From: Mycolicibacterium psychrotolerans
Lineage (GTDB): Bacteria > Actinomycetota > Actinomycetes > Mycobacteriales > Mycobacteriaceae
Assembly (NCBI RefSeq): GCF_010729305.1
Contig: NZ_AP022574.1
Span: 4,526,001 to 4,590,000 of the forward strand
DNA length: 64,000 nt
Direction: 5' to 3'
The translations under genes were made by a program, and so were the position numbers. Under the pieces are notes generated by a model. The model saw only the letters and a program-made list of their open reading frames with translations, had not been told where the DNA came from and ran no database searches. This document shows positions 42,835 to 52,495 of the stretch, in pieces. Positions within the stretch are counted from its first letter, which is position 1, and each line of letters starts with the position of its first letter.

Positions 42835-43980
42835 TCACCGACGAGTAGAGACCCTTGGCCGCAACAGCTTCCAATCACCGTTGTCCTGGGTCACCAACCC
42901 CTTGATGTCGAGCATGGTCAGCGGCCCGAGGACGTCGGCCACCGGCAGCCCGGCGACCACAGCGATGTCCTCGATCGAGCGGGTTCCGCGGCCGGGCAGC
43001 GCCTCGTACACCGCGAGCTCATCGGGGCTCAGGTCGTCGAGCTCCGACCTCGGCCGGGGTGGATCCTCGGCGATCTCACCCGCCCGGCCCACCAGTTCGA
43101 GGATCTCCTCGGCACGGGTGACCAGATGCGCCTCATTCCTGATCAACGCGTGGCAGCCCACCGACGACGCCGAGGTGATCGGGCCGGGGACCGCGCACAC
43201 ATTACGACCGAGCGCCCGAGCCCACGCCGCGGTGTTGGCCGCACCGCTGCGCACGCCCGCCTCGACCACCACGGTCGCGCCCGTCACCGCGGCCACCAAT
43301 CGGTTGCGGGCCAGGAACTGACGCCGGCTCGGCCGCATCCCCGGCGGATACTCGCTGACGATCAACCCGTGCCGCGAAACCCGGTGCAGTAGAGCCGAAT
43401 GCCCCGACGGGTACGGCACGTCGATACCGCAGGCGAGCACCGCCACCGTAACGCCGTCGCAGGCCAGCGCCGCCCGGTGCGCGGCGCCGTCGATGCCGTA
43501 CGCACCGCCGGAGACGATCGCGACGTCGCGTTCGGCCAGACCGGCCGCGAGATCGGCGGTGGCGAACTCGCCGTAGGACGTGGCCGCGCGGGTGCCGACA
43601 ATGGCCGCCGCCCGCTCGGACACCATCGACAGCGCCGACGGCCCGACCACCCACAGCGCCAGCGGCGCATAGGCCTGCGGTTTGGAGAACTTCTCGACTC
43701 CGGCGAAGCTGCGAAACGCCAGGTACGGCCACTCTCCGTCACCCTCGACGATCAGCCGGCCACCCAGCCGATCGAGCACCTCGAGATCGTCTCGGGCGCA
43801 GTCGATCTCGTGCCTGGCCGCGGTACCCTTCAGCAGCGGCGCATCCGTGAGGTCCCGCCGACGGATACGCTCGGCGGCTTCCACCGGCCCCAGCGTCGCG
43901 GCCAGCGCGGCCACCCGGGGATTCGGCGGCTCGGCCACCCGCGACAGATACGCCCACGCGCGCCGCTCCTCCTCGGTCAT
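42835..43980 (-). CDS. dprA: DNA-processing protein DprA
   Basis: 381 aa. An N-terminal helical region, then the Rossmann-like DprA domain: RAAAIVGTRAATSYGEFATADLA, VSGGAYGIDGAAHRAAL, VLACGIDVPYP, SEYPPGMRPSRRQFLARNRL. A C-terminal winged-helix part follows. DprA loads RecA on single-stranded DNA during uptake and recombination. Its start overlaps the yifB stop by ATGA, giving the conserved yraN-yifB-dprA operon. Confidence 0.96.
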   Translation of the reverse strand: MTEEERRAWAYLSRVAEPPNPRVAALAATLGPVEAAERIRRRDLTDAPLLKGTAARHEIDCARDDLEVLDRLGGRLIVEGDGEWPYLAFRSFAGVEKFSKPQAYAPLALWVVGPSALSMVSERAAAIVGTRAATSYGEFATADLAAGLAERDVAIVSGGAYGIDGAAHRAALACDGVTVAVLACGIDVPYPSGHSALLHRVSRHGLIVSEYPPGMRPSRRQFLARNRLVAAVTGATVVVEAGVRSGAANTAAWARALGRNVCAVPGPITSASSVGCHALIRNEAHLVTRAEEILELVGRAGEIAEDPPRPRSELDDLSPDELAVYEALPGRGTRSIEDIAVVAGLPVADVLGPLTMLDIKGLVTQDNGDWKLLRPRVSTRR

Positions 43981-45488
43981 GACCGCTCCCCCGCCTGCCG
44001 ATAGGCCAGCGCGCGCGTCACCTGGTCACGTGTGGGTGAGACACCGCCGGCGAGGTCACACAGCGTCCACGCGACGCGCAGCGTCCGGTCCATACCGCGG
44101 ATGCTCAACGCTCCCCGATCGACCGCGGTTCTCAGCGGCTTCATCGCGTCGCTGCCGAGCCGGAAGGACCGGCGCAGCAGCGCGCCGCTCACTTCGGCGT
44201 TGGTACTGACGCCATAGGGGCGCCACCGCTCCCGCGCGGCCTCCCTGGCGGCCCACACCCGTTCTCGGACCACCGCGGTGGATTCGCCCCCTTCGTCGGC
44301 GAACGTGCCGGCGCGCGAGGCGTGCATCTCGACGCGCAGGTCGACCCGGTCGAGCAGCGGACCCGAGAGTTTGGTGCGGTAGCGGCGCCTGTCGGCCGAG
44401 GCGCAGACGCAGTCGCGCGGGTCCGGCGGCGCGCACGGGCACAGGTTCGCGGCGAGCACGAGCTGTAGCCGGCACGGATAGCAGGCCACTCCTTCGCGGC
44501 GGGCGAGCCGGATCACGCCGTCCTCCAGCGGGGTCCGCAGTGCCTCCAGCGCGCCGTGATTGATCTCGGCGAACTCGTCGAGGAACAACACCCCGCGGTG
44601 GGCCCGGCTGACCGCTCCCGGCCGCGCCATCCCCGACCCGCCACCGACCAGCGCCGCCACGCTGGAGGTGTGGTGAGGCGCGACGAACGGCGGGCGGGTG
44701 ATCAGCGGCGCGTCGCCAGTCAACAGTCCGGCCACGGAGTGGATCGCGGTGACCTCGAGCGCCTCGTCGCGCGACAGCGGCGGCAACAGCCCCGGAAGCC
44801 GTTGCGCCAGCATGGTTTTGCCCACCCCCGGCGGGCCGGTCATCACCAGGTTGTGCCCGCCCGCCGCCGCCACCTCGACCGCGGTGCGCGCCTGCGGCTG
44901 GCCCACCACGTCGGCCAGGTCGACCGCGACCTCCGGCGCCTGCTGCGGGTCGTCGATGCGGGCATGCAGGTCACCCTTGCCTGCCAGCCATGCGTGCACC
45001 TGGCCCAGCGTCCGCGCTCCCCACACCTCGACTCCGTCGACGAGACTGGCCTCGGCCAGGTTCTCCATCGGCACCACGACCGTCGGCCAGCCGTGCCGTT
45101 GCGCGGCCAGGACGGCCGGCAGCACCCCTTTGACGGGCCGCACCCGCCCGTCGAGCGCAAGTTCGCCCAGCAGCACCGTCTTCTCCAACTTCGGCCACGC
45201 CTTCTTGCCGTGTGCGGCCAGCACCACCGTCGCGAGCGCCAGATCGTAGACCGACCCCATCTTCGGCAGCGTCGCCGGCGAGAGCGCCAGCGTCAGCCGC
45301 GTCTGGGGCCAGTCGAAACCGCAGTTGGTGATCGCCGCACGCACCCGGTCCCGCGACTCCTGCAGCGCTGCGTCGGCCAACCCGACCAGGTGCACACCGG
45401 GAAGCCCGTTGGAGATGTCCGCCTCGATCTCGACGATGAGGCCCTCCACCCCGCGCACCGCCACCGAGAACCCCCTGCCCAGCGCCAT
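43977..45488 (-). CDS. yifB: YifB/ComM-family AAA+ ATPase (Mg-chelatase-like)
   Basis: 503 aa from the ATG at 45488; the longer frame overlaps yraN. The N-terminal Lon-protease-like domain (GLADAALQESRDRVRAAI) is followed by Walker A MTGPPGVGKTMLAQRLPGLLPPL, Walker B GVLFLDEFAEI, and a C-terminal Mg-chelatase segment with a CxxC-type cluster (LVLAANLCPCAPPDPRDCVC). ComM-type helicases help branch migration in transformation. Start codon overlaps the yraN stop in TGATG. Confidence 0.95.
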   Translation of the reverse strand: MALGRGFSVAVRGVEGLIVEIEADISNGLPGVHLVGLADAALQESRDRVRAAITNCGFDWPQTRLTLALSPATLPKMGSVYDLALATVVLAAHGKKAWPKLEKTVLLGELALDGRVRPVKGVLPAVLAAQRHGWPTVVVPMENLAEASLVDGVEVWGARTLGQVHAWLAGKGDLHARIDDPQQAPEVAVDLADVVGQPQARTAVEVAAAGGHNLVMTGPPGVGKTMLAQRLPGLLPPLSRDEALEVTAIHSVAGLLTGDAPLITRPPFVAPHHTSSVAALVGGGSGMARPGAVSRAHRGVLFLDEFAEINHGALEALRTPLEDGVIRLARREGVACYPCRLQLVLAANLCPCAPPDPRDCVCASADRRRYRTKLSGPLLDRVDLRVEMHASRAGTFADEGGESTAVVRERVWAAREAARERWRPYGVSTNAEVSGALLRRSFRLGSDAMKPLRTAVDRGALSIRGMDRTLRVAWTLCDLAGGVSPTRDQVTRALAYRQAGERS

Positions 45489-45853
45489 CACCCCACCCCC
45501 TGCAGGTGGGTGATCTCGGGCGTGCGACTGCGCCCCATCGTGATCGCGACGACGTCGATGCGCACTGCAGCCCAGGCGCCGCGGTGCTCCCCCAGCCACA
45601 GCCCGGCCAGCCGGCGCAGCCGCCGCACCTTGGCGCGTGTCACCGCCGCCACCGCGCCACCGAACTGGTCACCGGTGCGCGTCTTCACCTCCACGAACAC
45701 CAGCACCCCCTCGTCGGCGGCGACGACGTCCAGTTCGCCGTACCGGCACCGCCAATTGCGCTCCACGATCTGCAATCCGAGCCCGCGCAGATGGTCGACC
45801 GCCAGTTGCTCGCCCACCGCCCCGATCTCGGTGCGGCTGTATGTGTTCGTCAT
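45488..45853 (-). CDS. yraN: UPF0102 (YraN) endonuclease-fold protein
   Basis: 121 aa from the ATG at 45853. The restriction-endonuclease-like motif is clear: GEQLAVDHLRGLG, WRCRYGELDVVAADEGVLVFVEVKTR (Glu, Asp and ExK of the nuclease core). Function is not firmly known; it is found with dprA and yifB in many bacteria. Confidence 0.93.
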   Translation of the reverse strand: MTNTYSRTEIGAVGEQLAVDHLRGLGLQIVERNWRCRYGELDVVAADEGVLVFVEVKTRTGDQFGGAVAAVTRAKVRRLRRLAGLWLGEHRGAWAAVRIDVVAITMGRSRTPEITHLQGVG

Positions 45854-45999
45854 GCCGCCACCCTCGCGCGGCATGGCGACAGACCACGGCGCCGACGGCG
45901 CAGTCATCCCCAATGCCGAATTCATCCACAGACGCGCCAGCGGTTTCGGTCGCGTCAAATCCGGGGTATACCGGGCCAGCGCTCGACCGAGAGGACGAC

Positions 46000-46830
46000 A
46001 TGACCACCGGAGCTCCGCACCAATCACTGCACGGCGTCGCGCACCGCGCGACCGGCAGCGACGCGTTCGAATACACCGCCCGTGCCGGGTTCGCCGCCAG
46101 CGGCGTGCTTCACCTGCTGGTCGCCTACATCATCGCCCAGCTGGCGTTCACCGGCGCCGGAGGCAACGCCGATCAGTCCGGCGCGCTGGCCACCCTCGCC
46201 GGCCAGACCGGCGGCAAGATCGTGCTGTGGGTCGCCGCCGTCGGGCTGGTCGCCCTGGGCCTGTGGCGCATCGCCGAGGCGGTGATGGGTGCCAAGCCCA
46301 AGGAGCGGTCGGGCCAGCGCGGCGACAACCCGGCGTGGAAGCGGGGGAAGTCGCTGGCGCTCGCCGTGGTCAACTTCGCGATCGCCCTGTCCGCGGCCCG
46401 GTTCGCGATGGGCAGCGGTCAGTCCAGCGGCCAGCAGAACTCGGGGATGTCGGCACAGCTGATGCAGTCGGGGTGGGGCAAGGTGGTGCTGATCGCCATC
46501 GGCATCGGTGTCGTCGGGGTCGGCGGCTACCACGTCTACAAGGGCGTGTCGCAGAAGTTCCTCGACGAACTGACCGTCTACGGCGGCCGGTGGATCACCG
46601 CGACCGGAGTCGCGGGCTACGTCGCGAAGGGCCTCGTGCTCGGCGGTGCTGGGGTGCTGGTCATCATCGCGACGCTGCAGGCCGACCCGGCCAAGGCCAG
46701 CGGTCTAGACGCCGCGGTCAAGACGCTCGGCCAGGCGCCGTTCGGCAAGTTCCTGCTGATCCTGGCCGCATTGGGCATCGCCGCCTTCGGCGCCTACAGC
46801 TTCGTGCGGAGCAAGTACAACCGCATGTGA
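46000..46830 (+). CDS. DUF1206 membrane protein
   Basis: 276 aa from the ATG at 46000, which follows GAGAGG. Six hydrophobic segments appear in three similar pairs, beginning ARAGFAASGVLHLLVAYII, GKVVLIAIGIGVVGVGGYHVYKG and ATGVAGYVAKGLVLGGAGVL, the layout of DUF1206 proteins common in actinobacteria. Function unknown. A Gln/Ser/Gly-rich loop lies near residue 145. It diverges from yraN and is followed 40 bases on by the adenylation fusion gene. Confidence 0.85.
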   Translation: MTTGAPHQSLHGVAHRATGSDAFEYTARAGFAASGVLHLLVAYIIAQLAFTGAGGNADQSGALATLAGQTGGKIVLWVAAVGLVALGLWRIAEAVMGAKPKERSGQRGDNPAWKRGKSLALAVVNFAIALSAARFAMGSGQSSGQQNSGMSAQLMQSGWGKVVLIAIGIGVVGVGGYHVYKGVSQKFLDELTVYGGRWITATGVAGYVAKGLVLGGAGVLVIIATLQADPAKASGLDAAVKTLGQAPFGKFLLILAALGIAAFGAYSFVRSKYNRM

Positions 46831-46870
46831 CGCCGCAGCCGCCGACCCGGCGGCCGGTAAGGTCACCCTT

Positions 46871-49366
46871 ATGCGGCCGCTTCTCGACCACCTGCGCCGT
46901 TTCGCGGACCGCACCGCTGTGCTCACCGACACCACCCGGTTGACGTATCGCGAACTCGCCGACCGGGTTCAGACGTGCGCCCGCGAACTCGACGCGCAGC
47001 GCACCCTCGTCCTGCTCGAGGCCCGTAACGACATCGAGGCGCTGATCCACTACCTGGCGGCGCTCGCGGCCGGCCACGTCGTTCTGCCGGTACCCGAAGG
47101 CGCCGACACCGAGTCCCTGATCGCCACCTACCGGCCCGGCATCATCGTCGACCGGCACGGCGTGCACGGCGGCGACGACGGCCCGCACGCGTTGCACGAC
47201 GACCTCGCGCTGCTGATGTCGACGTCGGGAAGTACCGGATCACCCAAACTGGTACGGCTGTCCCACACCAACCTCGTCGCCAACGCCCGCGCGATCGCCG
47301 AGTATCTCGACATCGGCGAAACAGACCGGGCCGCAACCACCTTGCCGATGTCGTACTGCTACGGCCTCTCGGTGGTCCACAGCCACCTGCTCGTCGGCGC
47401 CGCGCTGATCCTCACCGACCGCTCCGTCGCCGACCCGGCGTTCTGGGAGCTCTTCGACCGCCACCGGGGCACCACGTTCGCCGGTGTCCCCTACACCTTC
47501 GAACTCCTCGACCGGGTCGCCTTCGCCGAGATGCGTCTGCCGCATCTGCGCTACGTCACCCAGGCCGGCGGACGGATGCCGCCCGAGCGGGTGCGGCACT
47601 TCGCGGAACTGGGCCGGCGGCGGGGCTGGGCGCTGGTCGTGATGTACGGCGCCACCGAGGCGACCGCCCGGATGGCCTACCTGCCCCCGCATCTCGCCCA
47701 CTCCCACCCCCACGCCATCGGCCGCCCCATCCCCGGCGGCTCCTTCACCATCGAGCCCCTCGACGGCTGGCCTGACGACGGCACCGGGGAGCTGGTCTAC
47801 CGCGGACCGAACGTCATGATGGGCTACGCCGACGAGGTCGGGGACCTTGCGCTCGGCGCCACGGTGAACGCATTGCGCACCGGGGACGTGGGCCGACGCT
47901 GCGGGCCCGACCTGTACGAGGTCATCGGCCGCACGAGCCGGTTCGTCAAGATGTTCGGTCTGCGCATCGACTTGGAGCGGCTGGAGACGAGCATCGCCGA
48001 CGACGGCGTGCGGACTCTGTGCACCGACGCCGACGACGGGCTCGCGGTCGTCGCCGCAGGCCATCACGATCCCGACGAGGTGCGCCGCCGGGTCGCCCAG
48101 GCCACCGGCCTGCCCGCCGGCGCCGTCGGTGTGGCCGTGGTACCCGAACTGCCGCTGCTGCCCTCGGGCAAGCCGGACTATCCGGCGGCCCGGGCCCTGG
48201 CCGCCGGGGCCGATCCGGCACAGGACACGTCGGGTCTGATCGATCTCTACGCCGACGTGCTGCAACTGGATCCGGCCGACGTCCGCAGTGACGCGACGTT
48301 CGTCGACCTCGGCGGCAACTCGCTGTCCTACGTCACGATGTCGGTGCGCCTCGAGCGGGCGCTTGGTCACCTGCCGGCCGACTGGCCGCGCCTGCCGATC
48401 CGCGACCTCGAACACCGGCCCGCGCCGCGGCCCCGGTGGTGGCGGTCCTGGGGCACCACCGTGGAGACCAGCGTGGCGCTGCGCGCGCTGGCCATCGTGC
48501 TCGTCGTCGGCTCGCACGCCGAACTGTACGAGGTGTGGGGCGGGGCGCACATCCTGCTCGGGATCGCCGGATACAACTTCGCCCGGTTCTGCCTGACCCC
48601 GCTCCCCCGCCCCGCGCGAATCCGCCACCTCCGCACCACCATCGGGTGGATCGCCCTGCCTGCCGTTGCCTGGGTCGCGTTCGCCCTCGTGGTGACCGAC
48701 GACTACCACCTGTCGAATCTGTTGCTGGCCAACAAGTTCCTCGGTCCGCACGACAGCATGACGGCGGGCCGGTTGTGGTTCGTCGAGGTGCTGGTGTGGA
48801 CGTTGGTCGCGTTGGCACTGCTGTTCTGGCTGCCCGCGATCGACCGGCTGGAACGGCGCCTTCCCTTCGCGGTGGCGGCGGCGTTCCTGGCCGTGGGCAT
48901 GGCGCTGCGCTACGACGTGGTGGGGCTGGGGCTGGGCCATGAGGCGTGGTTCACCATGCTGGCGTTCTGGTTCTTCGCGGTGGGCTGGGCGGCGGCGAAG
49001 TCGACCACCGCGCTGCAGCGGTTGATCGTCACGGTCGTGCTGATCGTGGGCGTGCACGGTTACTTCGGCAACTCCGTGCGCGAGGCGCTGGTGACGACGG
49101 GTCTGGTGCTGCTGATCTGGTTACCCGCCGTGCGCTGTCCGGCCGTGGTGGCGGTGGCGGCAGGCGCGATCGCCGAGGCGTCCCTCTACACCTATCTGAC
49201 GCACTTCCAGGTGTATCCGCTCTTCGGCACGCACAAGCTCTACGGCGTGGTGGCCTCCGTCGTGATCGGCATCGCGCTGACCGCGGTGGTGACGCAGGTG
49301 CGTCAGCGCATGCGTGACCGCCGGATCACCCCACGGGATCCGGCGGAGGCTCCCGCTCTGCGATGA
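46871..49366 (+). CDS. Adenylation domain - carrier protein - acyltransferase-3-like membrane domain fusion
   Basis: 831 aa. Residues 1-440 are an AMP-forming adenylation domain: MSTSGSTGSPKLV (117-129), MYGATEAT (258-265), RTGDVG (336-341), FVKMFGLRIDLERLE, and catalytic Lys 434 in LPSGKPDY. Residues about 455-515 are a carrier domain with phosphopantetheine Ser 484 in FVDLGGNSLS. Residues about 535-825 are a polytopic domain like OafA acyltransferases, with His 549 in RALAIVLVVGSHAELYEVWGG and a GYNFAR motif. The protein would activate an acyl or amino acid, load it on itself and pass it to a membrane or outer acceptor. Its 3' end overlaps the convergent thioesterase gene by 41 bases. Confidence 0.85.
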   Translation: MRPLLDHLRRFADRTAVLTDTTRLTYRELADRVQTCARELDAQRTLVLLEARNDIEALIHYLAALAAGHVVLPVPEGADTESLIATYRPGIIVDRHGVHGGDDGPHALHDDLALLMSTSGSTGSPKLVRLSHTNLVANARAIAEYLDIGETDRAATTLPMSYCYGLSVVHSHLLVGAALILTDRSVADPAFWELFDRHRGTTFAGVPYTFELLDRVAFAEMRLPHLRYVTQAGGRMPPERVRHFAELGRRRGWALVVMYGATEATARMAYLPPHLAHSHPHAIGRPIPGGSFTIEPLDGWPDDGTGELVYRGPNVMMGYADEVGDLALGATVNALRTGDVGRRCGPDLYEVIGRTSRFVKMFGLRIDLERLETSIADDGVRTLCTDADDGLAVVAAGHHDPDEVRRRVAQATGLPAGAVGVAVVPELPLLPSGKPDYPAARALAAGADPAQDTSGLIDLYADVLQLDPADVRSDATFVDLGGNSLSYVTMSVRLERALGHLPADWPRLPIRDLEHRPAPRPRWWRSWGTTVETSVALRALAIVLVVGSHAELYEVWGGAHILLGIAGYNFARFCLTPLPRPARIRHLRTTIGWIALPAVAWVAFALVVTDDYHLSNLLLANKFLGPHDSMTAGRLWFVEVLVWTLVALALLFWLPAIDRLERRLPFAVAAAFLAVGMALRYDVVGLGLGHEAWFTMLAFWFFAVGWAAAKSTTALQRLIVTVVLIVGVHGYFGNSVREALVTTGLVLLIWLPAVRCPAVVAVAAGAIAEASLYTYLTHFQVYPLFGTHKLYGVVASVVIGIALTAVVTQVRQRMRDRRITPRDPAEAPALR

Positions 49367-50144
49367 GCCCCTCCTGCACGAGCGTGGCGGCGACGACGCC
49401 GTCGCTTCTGATCAGGCTGGCGGTGACCACGCCTCGGCCGCGGCCGCCGGCCGGCGAGCGGCACTCCAGCAGGTTCCACTCATCGGCGCGCAGCGTTCGG
49501 TGGAACCACATCGACGAATCGGTGGTTCCGCTGCGGTGCGTGCGCGACCGCATCGAGTGCCCGTGCACCTGCAGCGCCGGGTCGATCAGGTAGACGTCGG
49601 TGACGTAGGCGGCGACCAGGGTGTGCACCAGCGGGTCGTCCCCGGGATCGACAACGGCTCGCCACCACAACCTTCGGACGAACTCTTCGCCCGCGCCCTC
49701 GTCGGTGAGCCTGATGTCGAATTCGTCCAGCGGCATCGACAGTGCCGGCCCGGCGGGACCGGTACGCGGCAGCGCCTCCGGGTCGCCGAGGACCTCCCGC
49801 CTGCCGTGTTCCGGACCGGGCAGTGACGCAGCGAAGGAGACGGTCGCGGTGGTCAGCAGCCGGCCCTGCTGGGTGGCGTCCACCCGCCGGGATGCTGACG
49901 TGCGGCCGTCGAAGACACGCGACACTCGGTAGTCGACGGCGTCGCCGGCATCCCCGCCGCGCAGGAACTGCAGGTGCAATGCCGTCGGCGCCTTGGCGGG
50001 CTCGACAGTGCGGGCGGCCGCGGCCAGACTCTGCGCCACGAGCTGGCCGCCGTAGGCCCGCTTACCCTCCGGGCCGCTGGCCCGCCCGCGCCAGGTGTCC
50101 TCACCGGCGGCGGCGACGTCGAGCAGATCGAGCAGGACGCTCAT
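49326..50144 (-). CDS. Acyl-CoA thioesterase II (TesB-like)
   Basis: 272 aa from the ATG at 50144, overlapping the CoA-transferase stop in ATGA. Double hot-dog signatures: RAYGGQLVAQSLAAA, SLHLQFLRGG-type sequence (ALHLQFLRGGDAGD), FDGRTSASRRVDATQQGR, and in the second half HSMRSRTHRSGTTDSSMWFHR. It hydrolyses acyl-CoA to free acid and CoA. Pairing with a family III CoA-transferase suggests handling of CoA esters in lipid or sterol breakdown. Confidence 0.9.
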   Translation of the reverse strand: MSVLLDLLDVAAAGEDTWRGRASGPEGKRAYGGQLVAQSLAAAARTVEPAKAPTALHLQFLRGGDAGDAVDYRVSRVFDGRTSASRRVDATQQGRLLTTATVSFAASLPGPEHGRREVLGDPEALPRTGPAGPALSMPLDEFDIRLTDEGAGEEFVRRLWWRAVVDPGDDPLVHTLVAAYVTDVYLIDPALQVHGHSMRSRTHRSGTTDSSMWFHRTLRADEWNLLECRSPAGGRGRGVVTASLIRSDGVVAATLVQEGLIAEREPPPDPVG

Positions 50145-51346
50145 GCCACTGTTCCCGCCGCCCGCAGTGCCGCGATGCGCTCGTCGTCGAGAGCCAGCCA
50201 CTCGTCGAGCACCGCGGCGGTGTCGTCGCCGAGCGCGGGCGCCGGCACCGCCGCCGGGTAGCTTCCGTCGATCGCCATCGGCAGCCCGGCGGCCAGGTGG
50301 CGGCCGATGCGCGGCTGGTCGAGTTCGGTGAACAACGCGTTGGCGGTCACGCGGTCCCCGGCCGCAGTTTCGGCGAAGGTGCGGTACCGCTCCCACAGCA
50401 CCGAGGTGGCCGACAGCGCGGCGGCGATCTCGTCGCCGGTGTGGCGGCCGAACCAGTCGGCGAACAGCCCGTTCAACGCGTCGCGGTGAAGATAGCGCTG
50501 TCCCTCGTCGGAGAAATCAGCGCCCAGCGAATCCTCCAGCGCGGCAACGGCTTCGACCGTCCCGGTCAGTGTGGTCAGATCACGGAAGTGCCGGCCGGTG
50601 AGCGCCACGACCATGAAGGCGGCGCCGTCGCTGCCGGTGAAGTCCTGCCCATAGGTGCCGTAGACGGCGTTGCCGATCCGCGCTCTCGACGTTCCGGTGA
50701 CCATGGCCTCGGTGAGCAGGCTCAGGTTGCTCGCGGTGGCCAGCGCCACATTCTCCAGCGGGATGAGCACGTGCTGCCCCTCGCCGGTGGCGTCGCGGTG
50801 GCGCAGCGCGGTCACCACTGACAGCGCCGTGTAGAGGCCGCAGCTGACGTCCCACGCCGGAAGGACGTGGTTGACGGGCGCGGTGGACGCCTGCGGTCCG
50901 GTGACGAGCGGGAAACCGATACCGGCGTTGACGGTGTAGTCCACGCCGGTGCCGCCGTCGGCGCGTCCGGAGACCTCGACGGCGACGAGATCAGGACGCA
51001 GGCTGCGCAACGTCTCGTAGGCATGCCAGGGCCGTCCGGTGACATTGGTGATGAACACGCCGCTGTCGGCGATCAACTGCGCCACCAGGTCCTGGCCCGC
51101 AGCGGAGCGCATGTCGACCGCCAGCGACCGCTTGCCCTTGTTCAGACTCGCCCAGTAGATGCTGTCGCCCGCCTCGGTCAGCGGCCAGCGGCGGTAGTCG
51201 GCGGCGCCGCCGATCGGGTCGATGCGCACCACCTCGGCACCGAGCTGCGCCAACGTCATACCGGCCAGCGGCACCGCCACGAAGCTGGAGATCTCGACGA
51301 TCCGCACCCCGGCGAGCGGGCGGGTCGGGTCAGCGGTCACAGTCAC
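50141..51346 (-). CDS. CaiB/BaiF family III CoA-transferase
   Basis: 401 aa. GVRIVEISSFVAVPLAGMTLAQLGAEVVRIDP at the N-terminus and GKRSLAVDMRS are typical, and the catalytic Asp is likely in LPAWDVSCGLYTALSVVTAL. It would exchange CoA between two carboxylic acids; related mycobacterial proteins act as acyl-CoA racemases or transferases. Coupled by ATGA to the thioesterase. Confidence 0.9.
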   Translation of the reverse strand: MTVTADPTRPLAGVRIVEISSFVAVPLAGMTLAQLGAEVVRIDPIGGAADYRRWPLTEAGDSIYWASLNKGKRSLAVDMRSAAGQDLVAQLIADSGVFITNVTGRPWHAYETLRSLRPDLVAVEVSGRADGGTGVDYTVNAGIGFPLVTGPQASTAPVNHVLPAWDVSCGLYTALSVVTALRHRDATGEGQHVLIPLENVALATASNLSLLTEAMVTGTSRARIGNAVYGTYGQDFTGSDGAAFMVVALTGRHFRDLTTLTGTVEAVAALEDSLGADFSDEGQRYLHRDALNGLFADWFGRHTGDEIAAALSATSVLWERYRTFAETAAGDRVTANALFTELDQPRIGRHLAAGLPMAIDGSYPAAVPAPALGDDTAAVLDEWLALDDERIAALRAAGTVA

Positions 51347-51392
51347 GGCGCTCAGTGTAGGGAGCGGTCTTGCGCCGGACCTTCGACGGCGA

Positions 51393-52166
51393 TCAGATGA
51401 GTTCGATGGCCTCGGCGATGGACGGCAGCACCCGGCTGGGCCGGAACGGGTACCGTTCGACGTCCTCGATCGAGGTCGAGCCGGTGAGCACCAGGATCGT
51501 TTCCAAACCCGCTTCGATGCCTGCGACGACGTCGGTGTCCATCCGGTCCCCGACCATCACGGTGCTCTCCGAATGCGCCTCGATCTGGTTCAGCGCGCTG
51601 CGGAACATCATCGGGTTCGGCTTGCCCACGAAATACGGTTCTCGGCCGGTGGCCTTGGTGATCATCGCGGCCACCGAGCCGGTGGCCGGCAGCGGCCCCT
51701 CGGCCGACGGGCCGCTGACGTCGGGGTTGGTGGCGATGAACCGGGCGCCGCCCAGGATGAGCCGCACCGCCTTGGTGATCGCCTCGAACGAGTACGTGCG
51801 GGTCTCGCCGAGCACCACGAAGTCGGGCGCGACGTCGGTCAGCGTGTACCCGGCCTCGTGCAGAGCGGTGGTGAGCCCGGCCTCCCCGATCACGTAGGCC
51901 GACCCGCCAGGCAGTTGGTCGGACAGAAAGGTCGCGGTGGCCAGCGCCGAGGTCCAGATCGCGGCCTCCGGGACGATGAGCCCGGAGCGGGCCAGCCGGG
52001 CGGCGAGGTCGCGCGGCGTGAAGATCGAGTTGTTGGTGAGCACCAGAAAGGGACGTTCGCGATCGACGAGGCGCTGGAGGAACTCGGCGGCGCCGGGAAG
52101 CGCGTGTTCCTCGCGGACGAGCACGCCGTCCATGTCGGTGAGCCAGCACTGCTGTGAGGAGCGCAC
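51393..52166 (-). CDS. HAD-IIA hydrolase (NagD-like phosphatase)
   Basis: 257 aa. Motif I WLTDMDGVLV (the second Asp acts as acid-base), motif II FLVLTNNS, the Lys in YFVGKPNPMMF and motif IV MVGDRMDTDVVAGIEAGLETILVLTG. The class cleaves phosphate from sugar or nucleotide monophosphates. Lies 23 bases after the DUF2469 gene. Substrate not readable. Confidence 0.92.
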   Translation of the reverse strand: MRSSQQCWLTDMDGVLVREEHALPGAAEFLQRLVDRERPFLVLTNNSIFTPRDLAARLARSGLIVPEAAIWTSALATATFLSDQLPGGSAYVIGEAGLTTALHEAGYTLTDVAPDFVVLGETRTYSFEAITKAVRLILGGARFIATNPDVSGPSAEGPLPATGSVAAMITKATGREPYFVGKPNPMMFRSALNQIEAHSESTVMVGDRMDTDVVAGIEAGLETILVLTGSTSIEDVERYPFRPSRVLPSIAEAIELI

Positions 52167-52189
52167 GGCACCAGTCTGTCAGGCGGGCC

Positions 52190-52495
52190 CTACTCGGGTA
52201 GCCGCAGCTCGGGTTTGTCGACCTCTTCGATGTTGACGTCCTTGAACGTGATGACTCGCACCTGCTTGACGAAGCGGGCCGGGCGGTACATGTCCCACAC
52301 CCACGCATCGCCGAGCCGCAACTCGAAGTAGACCTCGCCGTCGGCGTTGCGCGGCACCATCTCCACGCTGTTGGCGAGATAGAACCGCCGCTCCGTCTCC
52401 ACCACATAGCTGAACTGGCCGACGATGTCCTTGTATTCGCGGTAGAGCGAGAGCTCCATCTCGGTTTCGTACTTCTCGAGATCTTCGGCACTCAT
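52190..52495 (-). CDS. DUF2469 protein
   Basis: 101 aa, MSAEDLEKYETEMELSLYREY start, the highly conserved actinobacterial DUF2469 family (Rv2901c in M. tuberculosis). Acidic and soluble. Function unknown. Its start overlaps the rnhB stop by ATGA. Confidence 0.95.
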   Translation of the reverse strand: MSAEDLEKYETEMELSLYREYKDIVGQFSYVVETERRFYLANSVEMVPRNADGEVYFELRLGDAWVWDMYRPARFVKQVRVITFKDVNIEEVDKPELRLPE

